DNA from: Acidisphaera sp035272265
GTDB lineage: Bacteria; Pseudomonadota; Alphaproteobacteria; Acetobacterales; Acetobacteraceae
Direction: 5' to 3'
DNA length: 13,960 nt
NCBI GenBank assembly: GCA_035272265.1
Contig: DATEQV010000382.1
Span: 1 to 13,960 of the forward strand
Made by a program: the position numbers and the translations under genes. This document shows positions 1 through 6,427 of this stretch, in pieces. Positions within the stretch are counted from its first letter, which is position 1, and every line of letters starts with the position of its first letter. The notes beneath the pieces are model-generated. The model did no database searches and was not told where the DNA came from. It saw nothing but the letters and a program-made list of their open reading frames with translations.

Positions 1-211
1 ACTCGGTGATGTCGGCGCCGCCGGAGAAGGCGCGGTCCGTACCGGTCAGTACGACGGCGCGGACCGCGGCGTCGTCGCGCACGCGGGCGATGGCGGCCGC
101 GATGCCTTCGCGCAGGCGCAGGCCGAGCGCGTTGACCGGCGGGTTGTCCATGGTGATGACGGCGATGTTGCCGTCGGTCTGAAGGTCGACGCAGGCGTTG
201 ATATTGCCCAT
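1..211 (-). CDS. Enoyl-CoA hydratase/isomerase-family protein, N-terminal part
   Basis: Only the first 70 residues are present; the gene continues leftwards out of the window. The protein opens MGNINACVDLQTDGNIAVIT and then has NPPVNALG (about residues 23-30), an REGI helix start, a VRAVVLTG strand and AFSGGADI (61-68). This is the crotonase fold signature, in which the GGAD loop supplies an oxyanion-hole amide. The NPPVNALG form is common in long bifunctional proteins that fuse an enoyl-CoA hydratase to a 3-hydroxyacyl-CoA dehydrogenase (FadB/FadJ or peroxisomal type), so the full gene may be one of these. That cannot be decided from 70 residues. A purine-rich GGGACGGAACGG lies just before the ATG. 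The likely role is fatty acyl-CoA beta-oxidation in the cytoplasm. It is divergent from the nitronate monooxygenase gene. Confidence 0.85.
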   Translation of the reverse strand, partial: MGNINACVDLQTDGNIAVITMDNPPVNALGLRLREGIAAAIARVRDDAAVRAVVLTGTDRAFSGGADITE

Positions 212-229
212 CCGTTCCGTCCCTGTAAT

Positions 230-260
230 GCCGCCGTTGCGCCGCGTCCGTAGCGGCGGC
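230..260. repeat. Long imperfect inverted repeat in a divergent intergenic region
   Basis: Bases 230-241 can pair with 249-260: seven GC pairs from 230-236 with 254-260, then two G-U wobbles and three Watson-Crick pairs, around a 7-base loop (242-248). The wobbles only work in + strand RNA, so a leader structure for the rightward gene is more likely than a protein-binding palindrome. No T-run follows, so this is not a standard intrinsic terminator. Function unknown. GC-rich DNA forms such hairpins by chance more often than average DNA. Confidence 0.45.
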
Positions 261-357
261 TTGGCCTGTGATTGCCGGGCCTGCGCCACGGTGTTTAGGT
301 TGGCCGCACAGTGGCCATACGCCGCTGGCCCCGTCAACGGACGCCCGATCGGGCGAT

Positions 358-363
358 AGAGGA
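358..363 (+). promoter_or_regulatory. Ribosome binding site that sets the nitronate monooxygenase start
   Basis: AGAGGA sits 4 bases before the ATG at 368. An alternative in-frame ATG at 311 would add 19 arginine-rich residues not typical of the family and has no comparable Shine-Dalgarno sequence, so 368 is preferred. Confidence 0.6.
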
Positions 364-367
364 CCGC

Positions 368-1345
368 ATGTCACTTCCCCCGGCGCTGCAGGGCCGGCTC
401 GCTCTGCCGGCGATCGGCTCGCCGATGTTCATCGTCTCCAGCCCCGAGCTGGTCATCGCGCAGTGCACCAACGGCATCGTCGGCTCGTTCCCGGCGCTGA
501 ACGCGCGCCCGGCGGAGGCGCTGGAAGAGTGGATCGTGCGGATCAAGGCGGCGCTGGCGGCGCACGACGCCGCGCATCCGGACCGGCCCAGCGCGCCGTT
601 CGCGGTCAACCAGATCGTGCACCGCTCCAACGACCGGCTGCAACGCGATCTGCAGGTGTGCGTGACGCACAAGGTTCCGATCGTGATCACCTCGCTCGGC
701 GCGCGCGAGGACGTGTTCGCCGCGGTGCACAGCTACGGCGGCATCGTGCTGCACGACGTCATCAACCAGACCTTCGCGCACAAGGCGATCGAGAAGGGCG
801 CGGACGGGCTGATCCTGGTCGCGGCCGGGGCCGGCGGCCATGCGGGGGTGATCTCGCCGTTCGCGCTGGTTGGGGAGACCCGCGCGTGGTTCGACGGGCC
901 GATCGCGCTGTCGGGCGCGATCGCGACGGGGGGCGCGATCCTGGCCGCGCAGGCGATGGGGGCGGACCTCGGGTATGTCGGCTCGGCCTTCATCGCCACC
1001 GAGGAGGCGAACGCCACGCCGGCCTACAAGGCGATGATCGTGGACAGTTCGGCCGAGGACATCGTGTACACGAACCTGATCACCGGCGTGCACGGCAACT
1101 ACCTGGCGCAAAGCCTGCGCAACGCGGGCCTTGATCCCGACCACCTGCCGGAGAGCGACCCGACCCAGATGAGTTTCGCGAGCGGGTCGAAGAAGGCGTG
1201 GAAGGACATCTGGGGCAGCGGCCAGGGGGTCGGCGCGGTGCACGCGGTGGTGCCGGCCGCGGTGCTGATCGACCGTCTGAAGCGCGAATACGCCGAGGCC
1301 CGCGCCCGGCTTGGGCTGGCGCCGCCGTCCCGGGCCGCCGCCTAG
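368..1345 (+). CDS. Nitronate monooxygenase family (2-nitropropane dioxygenase-like) FMN protein
   Basis: This 325-residue protein is probably a cytoplasmic TIM-barrel flavoenzyme that oxidises alkyl nitronates such as propionate-3-nitronate. Some relatives are instead NADH:quinone reductases. Visible motifs are IGSPMFIV (17-24), FPALNARP (41-48), FAVNQIVHRSN (78-88), VPIVITSLGA (103-112) and a glycine-rich AGAGGHAG (153-160) whose His158 sits where the family has its active-site histidine. LSGAIATGG (181-189) and GYVGSAFIATEEA (202-214) follow; these are FMN phosphate-binding and barrel-closing motifs. The C-terminal IWGSGQGVGAV (281-291) is typical of this subgroup. Length is normal. The start at 368 rests on the AGAGGA just upstream. 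It stands alone on its strand, between a divergent acyl-CoA gene and the tetR promoter. The family call is firm; the exact substrate is not. Confidence 0.9.
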   Translation: MSLPPALQGRLALPAIGSPMFIVSSPELVIAQCTNGIVGSFPALNARPAEALEEWIVRIKAALAAHDAAHPDRPSAPFAVNQIVHRSNDRLQRDLQVCVTHKVPIVITSLGAREDVFAAVHSYGGIVLHDVINQTFAHKAIEKGADGLILVAAGAGGHAGVISPFALVGETRAWFDGPIALSGAIATGGAILAAQAMGADLGYVGSAFIATEEANATPAYKAMIVDSSAEDIVYTNLITGVHGNYLAQSLRNAGLDPDHLPESDPTQMSFASGSKKAWKDIWGSGQGVGAVHAVVPAAVLIDRLKREYAEARARLGLAPPSRAAA

Positions 1346-1347
1346 CG

Positions 1348-1364
1348 CCTACGCTCGCCGTAGG
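1348..1364 (+). terminator. Small hairpin just after the nitronate monooxygenase stop
   Basis: CCTACG (1348-1353) and CGTAGG (1359-1364) form a perfect 6-bp stem with a 5-base loop, starting 3 bases after the stop codon. The position suits a terminator, but the following bases are GGGAG rather than a T-run. At best it is a weak or Rho-assisted terminator. Confidence 0.3.
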
Positions 1365-1385
1365 GGGAGTTCCGGGGTCGCGGCC

Positions 1386-1413
1386 TTGACGACGGCTGAT
1401 TCCTGACAATAAT
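1386..1413 (+). promoter_or_regulatory. Probable sigma70 promoter of the tetR-RND operon
   Basis: TTGACG at 1386-1391 matches five of six -35 consensus bases. AATAAT at 1408-1413 matches five of six -10 bases, with a 16-base spacer. This is one of the few AT-rich patches in the window. It lies 35 bases before the tetR ATG at 1448, so transcription would start near 1420. No other promoter is evident before the downstream pump genes, so this one probably drives all three. Confidence 0.6.
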
Positions 1414-1426
1414 CAGAATTCGTCAG
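1396..1426. promoter_or_regulatory. Candidate TetR operator: two overlapping inverted repeats on the promoter
   Basis: Two dyads overlap the promoter. The first is CTGATT (1396-1401) with AATCAG (1411-1416), perfect arms with a 9-base spacer. The second is CTGAC (1403-1407) with GTCAG (1422-1426), perfect arms with a 14-base spacer. Together they cover the promoter spacer, the -10 box and the expected start point, where binding of the adjacent TetR protein would block transcription. AcrR-type regulators commonly bind such dyads in their own promoter; which dyad is used here is inference. Confidence 0.5.
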
Positions 1427-1447
1427 TTATCGGATATCAGCCGTCCC

Positions 1448-2068
1448 ATGTCACGCCGCGCCCTCGCCTCCGCCGAAGACACCCGCACCGCGCTGCTCGA
1501 GACCGCCGAGCGGCTGTTCCGTGAGGTCGGCTATGGCAAGACCACGGTCGCCGACATCGCCGAAGCGATGGGTATGTCGAGCGCCAACGTCTACCGGTTT
1601 TTCCCTTCCAAAAACGCCATCAACAACGCGATCTGCGACCGCTGGCTGCGCGAGATCGACGCCGCCATGCGCGCCGCCGCAAGCGGGCCCGGCACGGCTG
1701 CCGAGCGGCTGGAGGCCGCGATCACCGCCTGCCACTCCGGCAAGCACACCATGCTGACGGACGAGAAACGGGTGTTCGACATGGTGTACGTCGCGATGGC
1801 CGAGCACTGGGAAGCGATCGAAGCGCATATCGAGACCTCGGATGCCATCATCGCGGGGATCATCCGTGAGGGCATCGCCTCCGGGGAGTTCGCGCCCGGC
1901 GATCCCGACGCGCTCGCCAGGACAGTGATGGCCGCGTGCTGCAGCCTGTTCCACCCAACCCTGGTCGAGCAGTGCGCCCACGACCCGGAGCAACCGCTGG
2001 TGGCCCGCCGCCTGATCTGGCTGGCCATCGCGGCGCTGAGCAACCCCAGCCGGAATCCGATGCCATGA
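1448..2068 (+). CDS. TetR/AcrR-family transcriptional repressor of the RND efflux operon
   Basis: 206 residues, a normal TetR length. The N-terminal DNA-binding domain is clear: TRTALLETAERLFREVGYGK (12-31), the helix-turn-helix TTVADIAEAMGMSSANVYRF (32-51), then FPSKNAI (52-58). The rest is the helical ligand-binding and dimer domain, with LARTVMAACCSLFHP (157-170), a pattern seen in efflux-associated TetR proteins. It presumably binds dyads over its own promoter and releases on ligand binding; the ligand is unknown. Unlike many acrR genes it is not divergent from the pump. Its stop overlaps the next ATG (ATGA, 2065-2068), so regulator and pump are made from the same message and the system is probably autoregulated. 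The family call is very safe; the target is inferred from position. Confidence 0.93.
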   Translation: MSRRALASAEDTRTALLETAERLFREVGYGKTTVADIAEAMGMSSANVYRFFPSKNAINNAICDRWLREIDAAMRAAASGPGTAAERLEAAITACHSGKHTMLTDEKRVFDMVYVAMAEHWEAIEAHIETSDAIIAGIIREGIASGEFAPGDPDALARTVMAACCSLFHPTLVEQCAHDPEQPLVARRLIWLAIAALSNPSRNPMP

Positions 2069-3147
2069 GGTTCGCGTTCGCCGCGCCGCTTGCGCTCTCG
2101 GCCGCACTGTTCGTGGCCGGCTGCGACAGCAAGGGCCAGGAAGCCGCAGCACCGCCGCCGCGCCCCGTGCTGGTGATGACCGTGCACGCCGAGCCCGATG
2201 CGCCGGAGCGCAGCCTGCCGGGCACCATCCGGGCGCGCGTGGAAAGCGACCTAGGCTTCCGCGTCGGCGGCAAGGTCGTGCGTCGGCTGGTGGATGCGGG
2301 CGCGCACGTCGTGCCCGGCCAGCCGCTCGCCGAGCTCGATCCCGTCGATCTCGAGCTGCAGCTTCAGCAGGCGCGCGCCGAACTCGCCGCCGCGACCACC
2401 GCCCGGGACACCACGCAGAGCGAACTCAAGCGCATCGCCACGCTCGCCCGCGGCGGATGGTCCACCGGCAGCGATTTCGACCACCAGCGCGCGGCGGCGG
2501 AGGAAGCCCTCAGCCGCTACGACCGCGCGAGCCGCGCAGTGGCGCTGGCCGAGCGGGCGCGCGATTACGGCACGCTGCGCGCCGATTCCGAGGGCGTGGT
2601 GACCGCGACGCTGTGCGATCCGGGGCAGGTGATGGCGGTCGGCCAGACGGCGTTCCACGTCGCCCGGCTGGACGAGCGCGAGGTTGCCGTCGCCGTCCCT
2701 GAATCGATGGTCGATGACATTCGTCACGGCACGGCGCGCGCGTCGATCTGGGCGCTGCCCGGCCGCAGCTTCGCCGCGAGTTTGCGCGAGCTGACGCCGA
2801 CGGCCGACCCGGCCACGCGCACCTATGCCGCGCGGTTTTCCCTGCCGGATGCTGGTCCCGACGTGCTGCTCGGCATGACGGCGACGGTCACGATCACCCG
2901 CGGGGCGCACGACGTGGTGCATGTGCCGCTGTCCGCGCTGCTCGACGAAGGGCATGGGCCGACGGTGTTCGTGGTCGATACGGGGAAGGGCGCCGTCGCG
3001 CAGCGACCGGTGACGGTCGCGCGCTACGGCAGCGACGACGCGGTGGTCTCGGCGGGGCTGCATGACGGCGAGCAGATCGTCACGCTCGGCGTGCAGAAGC
3101 TGCAGAACGCTGAGCACGTCCGGCCAATGAGCCGTCTGCCTTCGTAG
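2065..3147 (+). CDS. RND efflux membrane fusion protein (periplasmic adaptor lipoprotein)
   Basis: 360 residues. The start at 2065, overlapping the tetR stop, gives a clean lipoprotein signal: hydrophobic residues 3-18 and lipobox VAGC with Cys20. Asp21 at the +2 position favours inner-membrane retention, as in AcrA. Domains in order: first half lipoyl domain with SDLGFRVGGKVV (61-72), VDAGAHVVPGQPLAELDP (76-93); alpha-hairpin coiled coil (about 94-165) rich in Ala, Gln, Glu and Arg; second half lipoyl domain GTLRADSEGVV (169-179) to DPGQVMAVGQ (185-194); beta-barrel (about 205-275, with VLLGMTATVTI); membrane-proximal domain to the end, with VPLSALL (287-293). It would bridge the inner-membrane pump to an outer-membrane channel. 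A longer reading from 1936 lies inside tetR and lacks a signal, so it is not used. Confidence 0.93.
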   Translation: MRFAFAAPLALSAALFVAGCDSKGQEAAAPPPRPVLVMTVHAEPDAPERSLPGTIRARVESDLGFRVGGKVVRRLVDAGAHVVPGQPLAELDPVDLELQLQQARAELAAATTARDTTQSELKRIATLARGGWSTGSDFDHQRAAAEEALSRYDRASRAVALAERARDYGTLRADSEGVVTATLCDPGQVMAVGQTAFHVARLDEREVAVAVPESMVDDIRHGTARASIWALPGRSFAASLRELTPTADPATRTYAARFSLPDAGPDVLLGMTATVTITRGAHDVVHVPLSALLDEGHGPTVFVVDTGKGAVAQRPVTVARYGSDDAVVSAGLHDGEQIVTLGVQKLQNAEHVRPMSRLPS

Positions 3148-3159
3148 CCCGACACACAC

Positions 3160-3164
3160 GGGGA
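3160..3164 (+). promoter_or_regulatory. Ribosome binding site of the RND permease gene
   Basis: GGGGA lies 8 bases before the ATG at 3173, inside the 25-base gap that separates the adaptor and permease genes. It gives the permease its own translation start. Confidence 0.5.
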
Positions 3165-3172
3165 CTGCCGTC

Positions 3173-6100
3173 ATGCGCCGCTTCAACCTGTCGGAATGGG
3201 CGGTGCGTCATCCGCCGCTGGTGCTGTTCATGATCCTCGCCCTCGCGGCGGGCGGCGCGCTGGCCTACCTGAAGCTCGGGCGGGCCGAGGATCCCGACTT
3301 CACCATCAAGACCGCGGTGATCTCGGTGCAGTGGGAAGGTGCCACGACGCGCGAGCTGCAGGACCAGGTGGTCGAGCCGATCGAGAAGAAGCTGCATGGG
3401 CTGCCGTATTTCGACTATGTGCAGACCTACACCACGCCCGGTTTCGCCAGCCTGATCGTCAACCTGCGCGACAACACGCCCGCGCGCGACGTGCCGGAGC
3501 TGCTGTACCAGCTGCGCAAGAAGCTCGACGACCTCAAGCCCGACCTGCCCGCGGGCATCAAGGGGCCGCGCGTCAACGATGAGTTCGGCGACGTCGACAG
3601 CATCCTGTATGCGATCACCGCGCCGGGGGCCGACTACCTGCAGCTGAAACTTGTCGCCGAGGGCCTGCGCCGCGCGCTCGAGAAGGTGCCGCAGGCGGAG
3701 AAGATCGACACCTACGGCTACCAGGACCAGCGCATCTGGGTGGAGTTCAGCCACGCCAAGCTGGCGACCCTCGGCATTCCCGCGCAGGCGATCTTCGACA
3801 GTCTCGCGCACCAGAACGCGGTCGCACCCGCCGGCATCGTGGAGACCGGGGCGCAGCGCGTGCCGCTGCGCGTCACCGGCGCGTTCGACGGCGTCGCGGC
3901 GGTAGCGGCGACACCGGTGCAGGCGGGCGGCAAGGTGTTCCGCCTGGGCGACATCGCCACCGTCCGCCGCGGGTTCGCGGACCCGCCGAGCTTCCTGATC
4001 CGCGACGAGGGCGCACCGGCGGTGCTGGTCGGCGTGGTCGCGGCGAAGGGCGGCAACATCCTGCAGCTCGGCGAGGACCTGAAGCGCGCCGTCGCCGACT
4101 ACGAGGCGACGCTGCCGGCGGGGTTCACGATCCACCAGATCGCCGACCAGCCGACGGTGGTCGAGCACGCGGTCGGCGAGTTCACCCGCAGCTTCGTCGA
4201 GGCGCTGGCGATCGTGCTGGCGGTGAGTTTCCTCTCGCTCGGCTGGCGCGTCGGCATCGTCGTGGCCACGGCAGTCCCGCTGGTGCTGGCGTTGGTGTTC
4301 CTGGTGATGCAGGCGATGGGCCTGCCGCTGCACCGGATCACGCTGGGCGCGCTGATCATCGCGCTCGGCCTGCTGGTGGACGACGCGATCATCGCCGTCG
4401 AGATGATGATGGTGAAGCTGGAGGAAGGCTGGGACCGGCTGCGCGCGGCGTCGTACGCGTGGACCTCGACGGCGTTCCCGATGCTGACCGGCACGCTGGT
4501 GACGGCGGCGGGCTTCCTGCCGATCGGCTTCGCCAACTCGGCGGTCGGCGAGTACGCGGGCGGCATCTTCTGGGTGGTCGGCATCGCGCTGATCGGCAGC
4601 TGGTTCGTCGCCGTGCTGTTCACGCCCTATCTGGGCGTGCGGCTGCTGCCGGACTTCGCGGCGCAGCGGGCCACGAAGGGCGCCGCGCACGAAAAGGCCT
4701 ATGACAGCCGCACCTATCGCGTGCTGCGCGCGGCCGTGGCGTTCTGCGTGCGCCGGCGCGGCGTGGTGGTGCTGGCGACCGTGGGCGTGTTCGCGGCGGG
4801 CGTCGTCGGGTTCAGCCACGTCCAGCAGCAGTTCTTTCCGATCAGCGAGCGACCCGAGCTGTTCATGGAGCTGCGGATGCCGGCCGGCACCTCGATCGCC
4901 GCGACCGACGCGGCGACGCGGCAGGCGGAGGGACTGCTGACGGGCGATCCCGACATCGCCACCTACACGTCGTATGTCGGCCAGGGCGCGCCGCGCTTCT
5001 GGCTCGGCCTGTCGCCGCAGCAGCCGGACAGTTCGTTCGCGCAGATCGTGATCGTCTCGAAGGACGTCGCCGCGCGGGAGCGGATCAAGACGCGGCTGAC
5101 CAAGGCGGTCGCGGACGGCGCGGTGCCGGCCGCGCGCGTGCGGCTCAACCGGTTCGACTTCGGCCCGCCGGTGGGCTTTCCGGTGCAGTTCCGCGTCATC
5201 GGCCCCGACCCGCTGCAGGTGCGCCAGATCGCCTACCGTGTGCGCGACGTGGTCGAGACCGACCGCGACGCGATCGACCCCAATTTCGACTGGATCGAGC
5301 GCATGCCGTCGGTGCGTCTGGAGGTGGACCAGGACCGCGCGCGGGCGTTGGGCCTGACGCCCGCCGACATCTCGCAGGCCTTGCAGACGCTGATCTCCGG
5401 CGTCACCGCGACCACGATCCGCGACGGCACCGAGGACATCGACGTGGTGGCGCGCGCGATCTCCGGCGAGCGGTTGTCGCTGGACCGGATCGCCGACCTG
5501 ACGATTACCACGACCAACGGCGTCGCGGTGCCGGTCGCACAGGTGGCGCGCGTGGTCTTGTCGTCGGAAGAACCGATCCTGTGGCGGCGCAACCGCGACA
5601 TGGCGATCACCGTGCGCGCCGACGTGCGCGACGGCGTGCAGGCGCCCGACGCGACCAACGCGATCTGGGCGAAGATGGCGCCGCTGCGCGCCGAGCTGCC
5701 GCCGGGCTACCGGGTGGAGATCGGCGGCGCGATCGAGGAGAGCGGCAAGGCCAACGCCTCGATCTTCGTGCTGTTCCCGGTGATGCTCATCGTGATGCTC
5801 GGCGTGCTGATGGTGCAGCTGCAGAACTTCTCGCGGCTGTTCCTGGTGGTGCTGACCGCGCCGCTCGGCATCATCGGCGCCTCGCTGGCGCTGAACGCGA
5901 GCGGGCGGCCGTTCGGGTTCGTCGCCTTGCTCGGGCTGATCGCGCTGGCCGGGATGATCATGCGCAACACGGTGATCCTGGTCGATCAGATCGAGGCGGA
6001 CGTGGCGAGCGGCGGGAGTACGCGGCGACAGGCGATCGTGGACGCGACGATCCGCCGCGCGCGCCCGGTGGTGCTGACGGCGCTTGCCGCGATCCTGGCG

Positions 6101-6310
6101 ATGATCCCGCTGACGCACAGCGCCTTCTGGGGCCCGATGGCGTTCGTCATCATGGGCGGCCTGTTCGTGGCGACGTTCCTGACGCTGCTGTTCCTGCCGG
6201 CGCTGTACGCGCTGTGGTTCCGTCGCAGCCTGGAAGAAATCGAACCAGCTCAAGCGGCGTCGGCCGTCGGCGACGAATTCTCCGCCCCGGTCCGGCCCCA
6301 GGCGGCCTGA
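3173..6310 (+). CDS. HAE1-family RND efflux permease (inner-membrane drug/proton antiporter)
   Basis: 1045 residues, the usual AcrB-type length with both internally repeated halves. TM1 is about residues 15-33, followed by GRAEDPDFTIK (36-46) and the first porter domain. TM2-TM6 run from about 340 to 490. TM4 carries GLLVDDAIIAVEMM, in which Asp403 and Asp404 match the AcrB proton-relay pair. TM7 is about 530-547, followed by the second porter domain, and TM8-TM12 run from about 862 to 1025. In TM10, GMIMRNTVILVDQ puts Arg931 where AcrB has Lys940. The N-terminus (FNLSEWAVRHPPL) recalls the MexK/TriC-like branch more than AcrB; this is from memory and moderate in certainty. It works with the preceding adaptor, but no outer-membrane channel gene is in view, so one encoded elsewhere is probably shared. 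Substrates cannot be read from the sequence. Confidence 0.94.
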   Translation: MRRFNLSEWAVRHPPLVLFMILALAAGGALAYLKLGRAEDPDFTIKTAVISVQWEGATTRELQDQVVEPIEKKLHGLPYFDYVQTYTTPGFASLIVNLRDNTPARDVPELLYQLRKKLDDLKPDLPAGIKGPRVNDEFGDVDSILYAITAPGADYLQLKLVAEGLRRALEKVPQAEKIDTYGYQDQRIWVEFSHAKLATLGIPAQAIFDSLAHQNAVAPAGIVETGAQRVPLRVTGAFDGVAAVAATPVQAGGKVFRLGDIATVRRGFADPPSFLIRDEGAPAVLVGVVAAKGGNILQLGEDLKRAVADYEATLPAGFTIHQIADQPTVVEHAVGEFTRSFVEALAIVLAVSFLSLGWRVGIVVATAVPLVLALVFLVMQAMGLPLHRITLGALIIALGLLVDDAIIAVEMMMVKLEEGWDRLRAASYAWTSTAFPMLTGTLVTAAGFLPIGFANSAVGEYAGGIFWVVGIALIGSWFVAVLFTPYLGVRLLPDFAAQRATKGAAHEKAYDSRTYRVLRAAVAFCVRRRGVVVLATVGVFAAGVVGFSHVQQQFFPISERPELFMELRMPAGTSIAATDAATRQAEGLLTGDPDIATYTSYVGQGAPRFWLGLSPQQPDSSFAQIVIVSKDVAARERIKTRLTKAVADGAVPAARVRLNRFDFGPPVGFPVQFRVIGPDPLQVRQIAYRVRDVVETDRDAIDPNFDWIERMPSVRLEVDQDRARALGLTPADISQALQTLISGVTATTIRDGTEDIDVVARAISGERLSLDRIADLTITTTNGVAVPVAQVARVVLSSEEPILWRRNRDMAITVRADVRDGVQAPDATNAIWAKMAPLRAELPPGYRVEIGGAIEESGKANASIFVLFPVMLIVMLGVLMVQLQNFSRLFLVVLTAPLGIIGASLALNASGRPFGFVALLGLIALAGMIMRNTVILVDQIEADVASGGSTRRQAIVDATIRRARPVVLTALAAILAMIPLTHSAFWGPMAFVIMGGLFVATFLTLLFLPALYALWFRRSLEEIEPAQAASAVGDEFSAPVRPQAA

Positions 6311-6406
6311 TCGTCACGCCTCGCGCGCGCGGTTGCCCAAGCTTGACTATTCGCAACACGGCGGCGACCGCGGCGAAAGGTCATGGCTGTTCAAAGGGCC
6401 GCCCTC

Positions 6407-6414
6407 AAGAAGGA
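6407..6414 (+). promoter_or_regulatory. Possible ribosome binding site of the repeat-protein gene
   Basis: AAGAAGGA ends 13 bases before the ATG at 6428, which is longer than ideal. The alternative ATG at 6383 has AAAGG only 2 bases before it, which is too close. The choice of 6428 also fits the protein, because the repeat pattern begins immediately after that Met. Confidence 0.4.
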
Positions 6415-6427
6415 TGTTGCGACCGCG

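Noticed and set aside
261..300. A weak promoter ahead of the nitronate monooxygenase gene (TTGCCG with TTTAGG)
   Set aside because: Only 4/6 and 3/6 matches to consensus, which is not distinguishable from chance.
371..1243. A 290-residue minus-strand open frame within the nitronate monooxygenase gene
   Set aside because: Arg-rich shadow translation; the plus strand has all the FMN-binding motifs of a known family.
1936..2064. N-terminal extension of the adaptor protein from an ATG inside tetR
   Set aside because: It would bury the lipoprotein signal and lipobox 43 residues inside the protein. The ATGA overlap start at 2065 gives a normal lipoprotein.
3080..6253. A 1057-residue open frame on the minus strand opposite the RND permease
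   Set aside because: It is a GC-driven antisense shadow: composition is dominated by Arg, His, Asp and Gln, no domain is recognisable, and the opposite strand encodes a full RND protein.
6343..6371. TTGACT as a possible -35 box for the repeat-protein gene
   Set aside because: No acceptable -10 hexamer lies 15-19 bases downstream; the region is GC-rich there.
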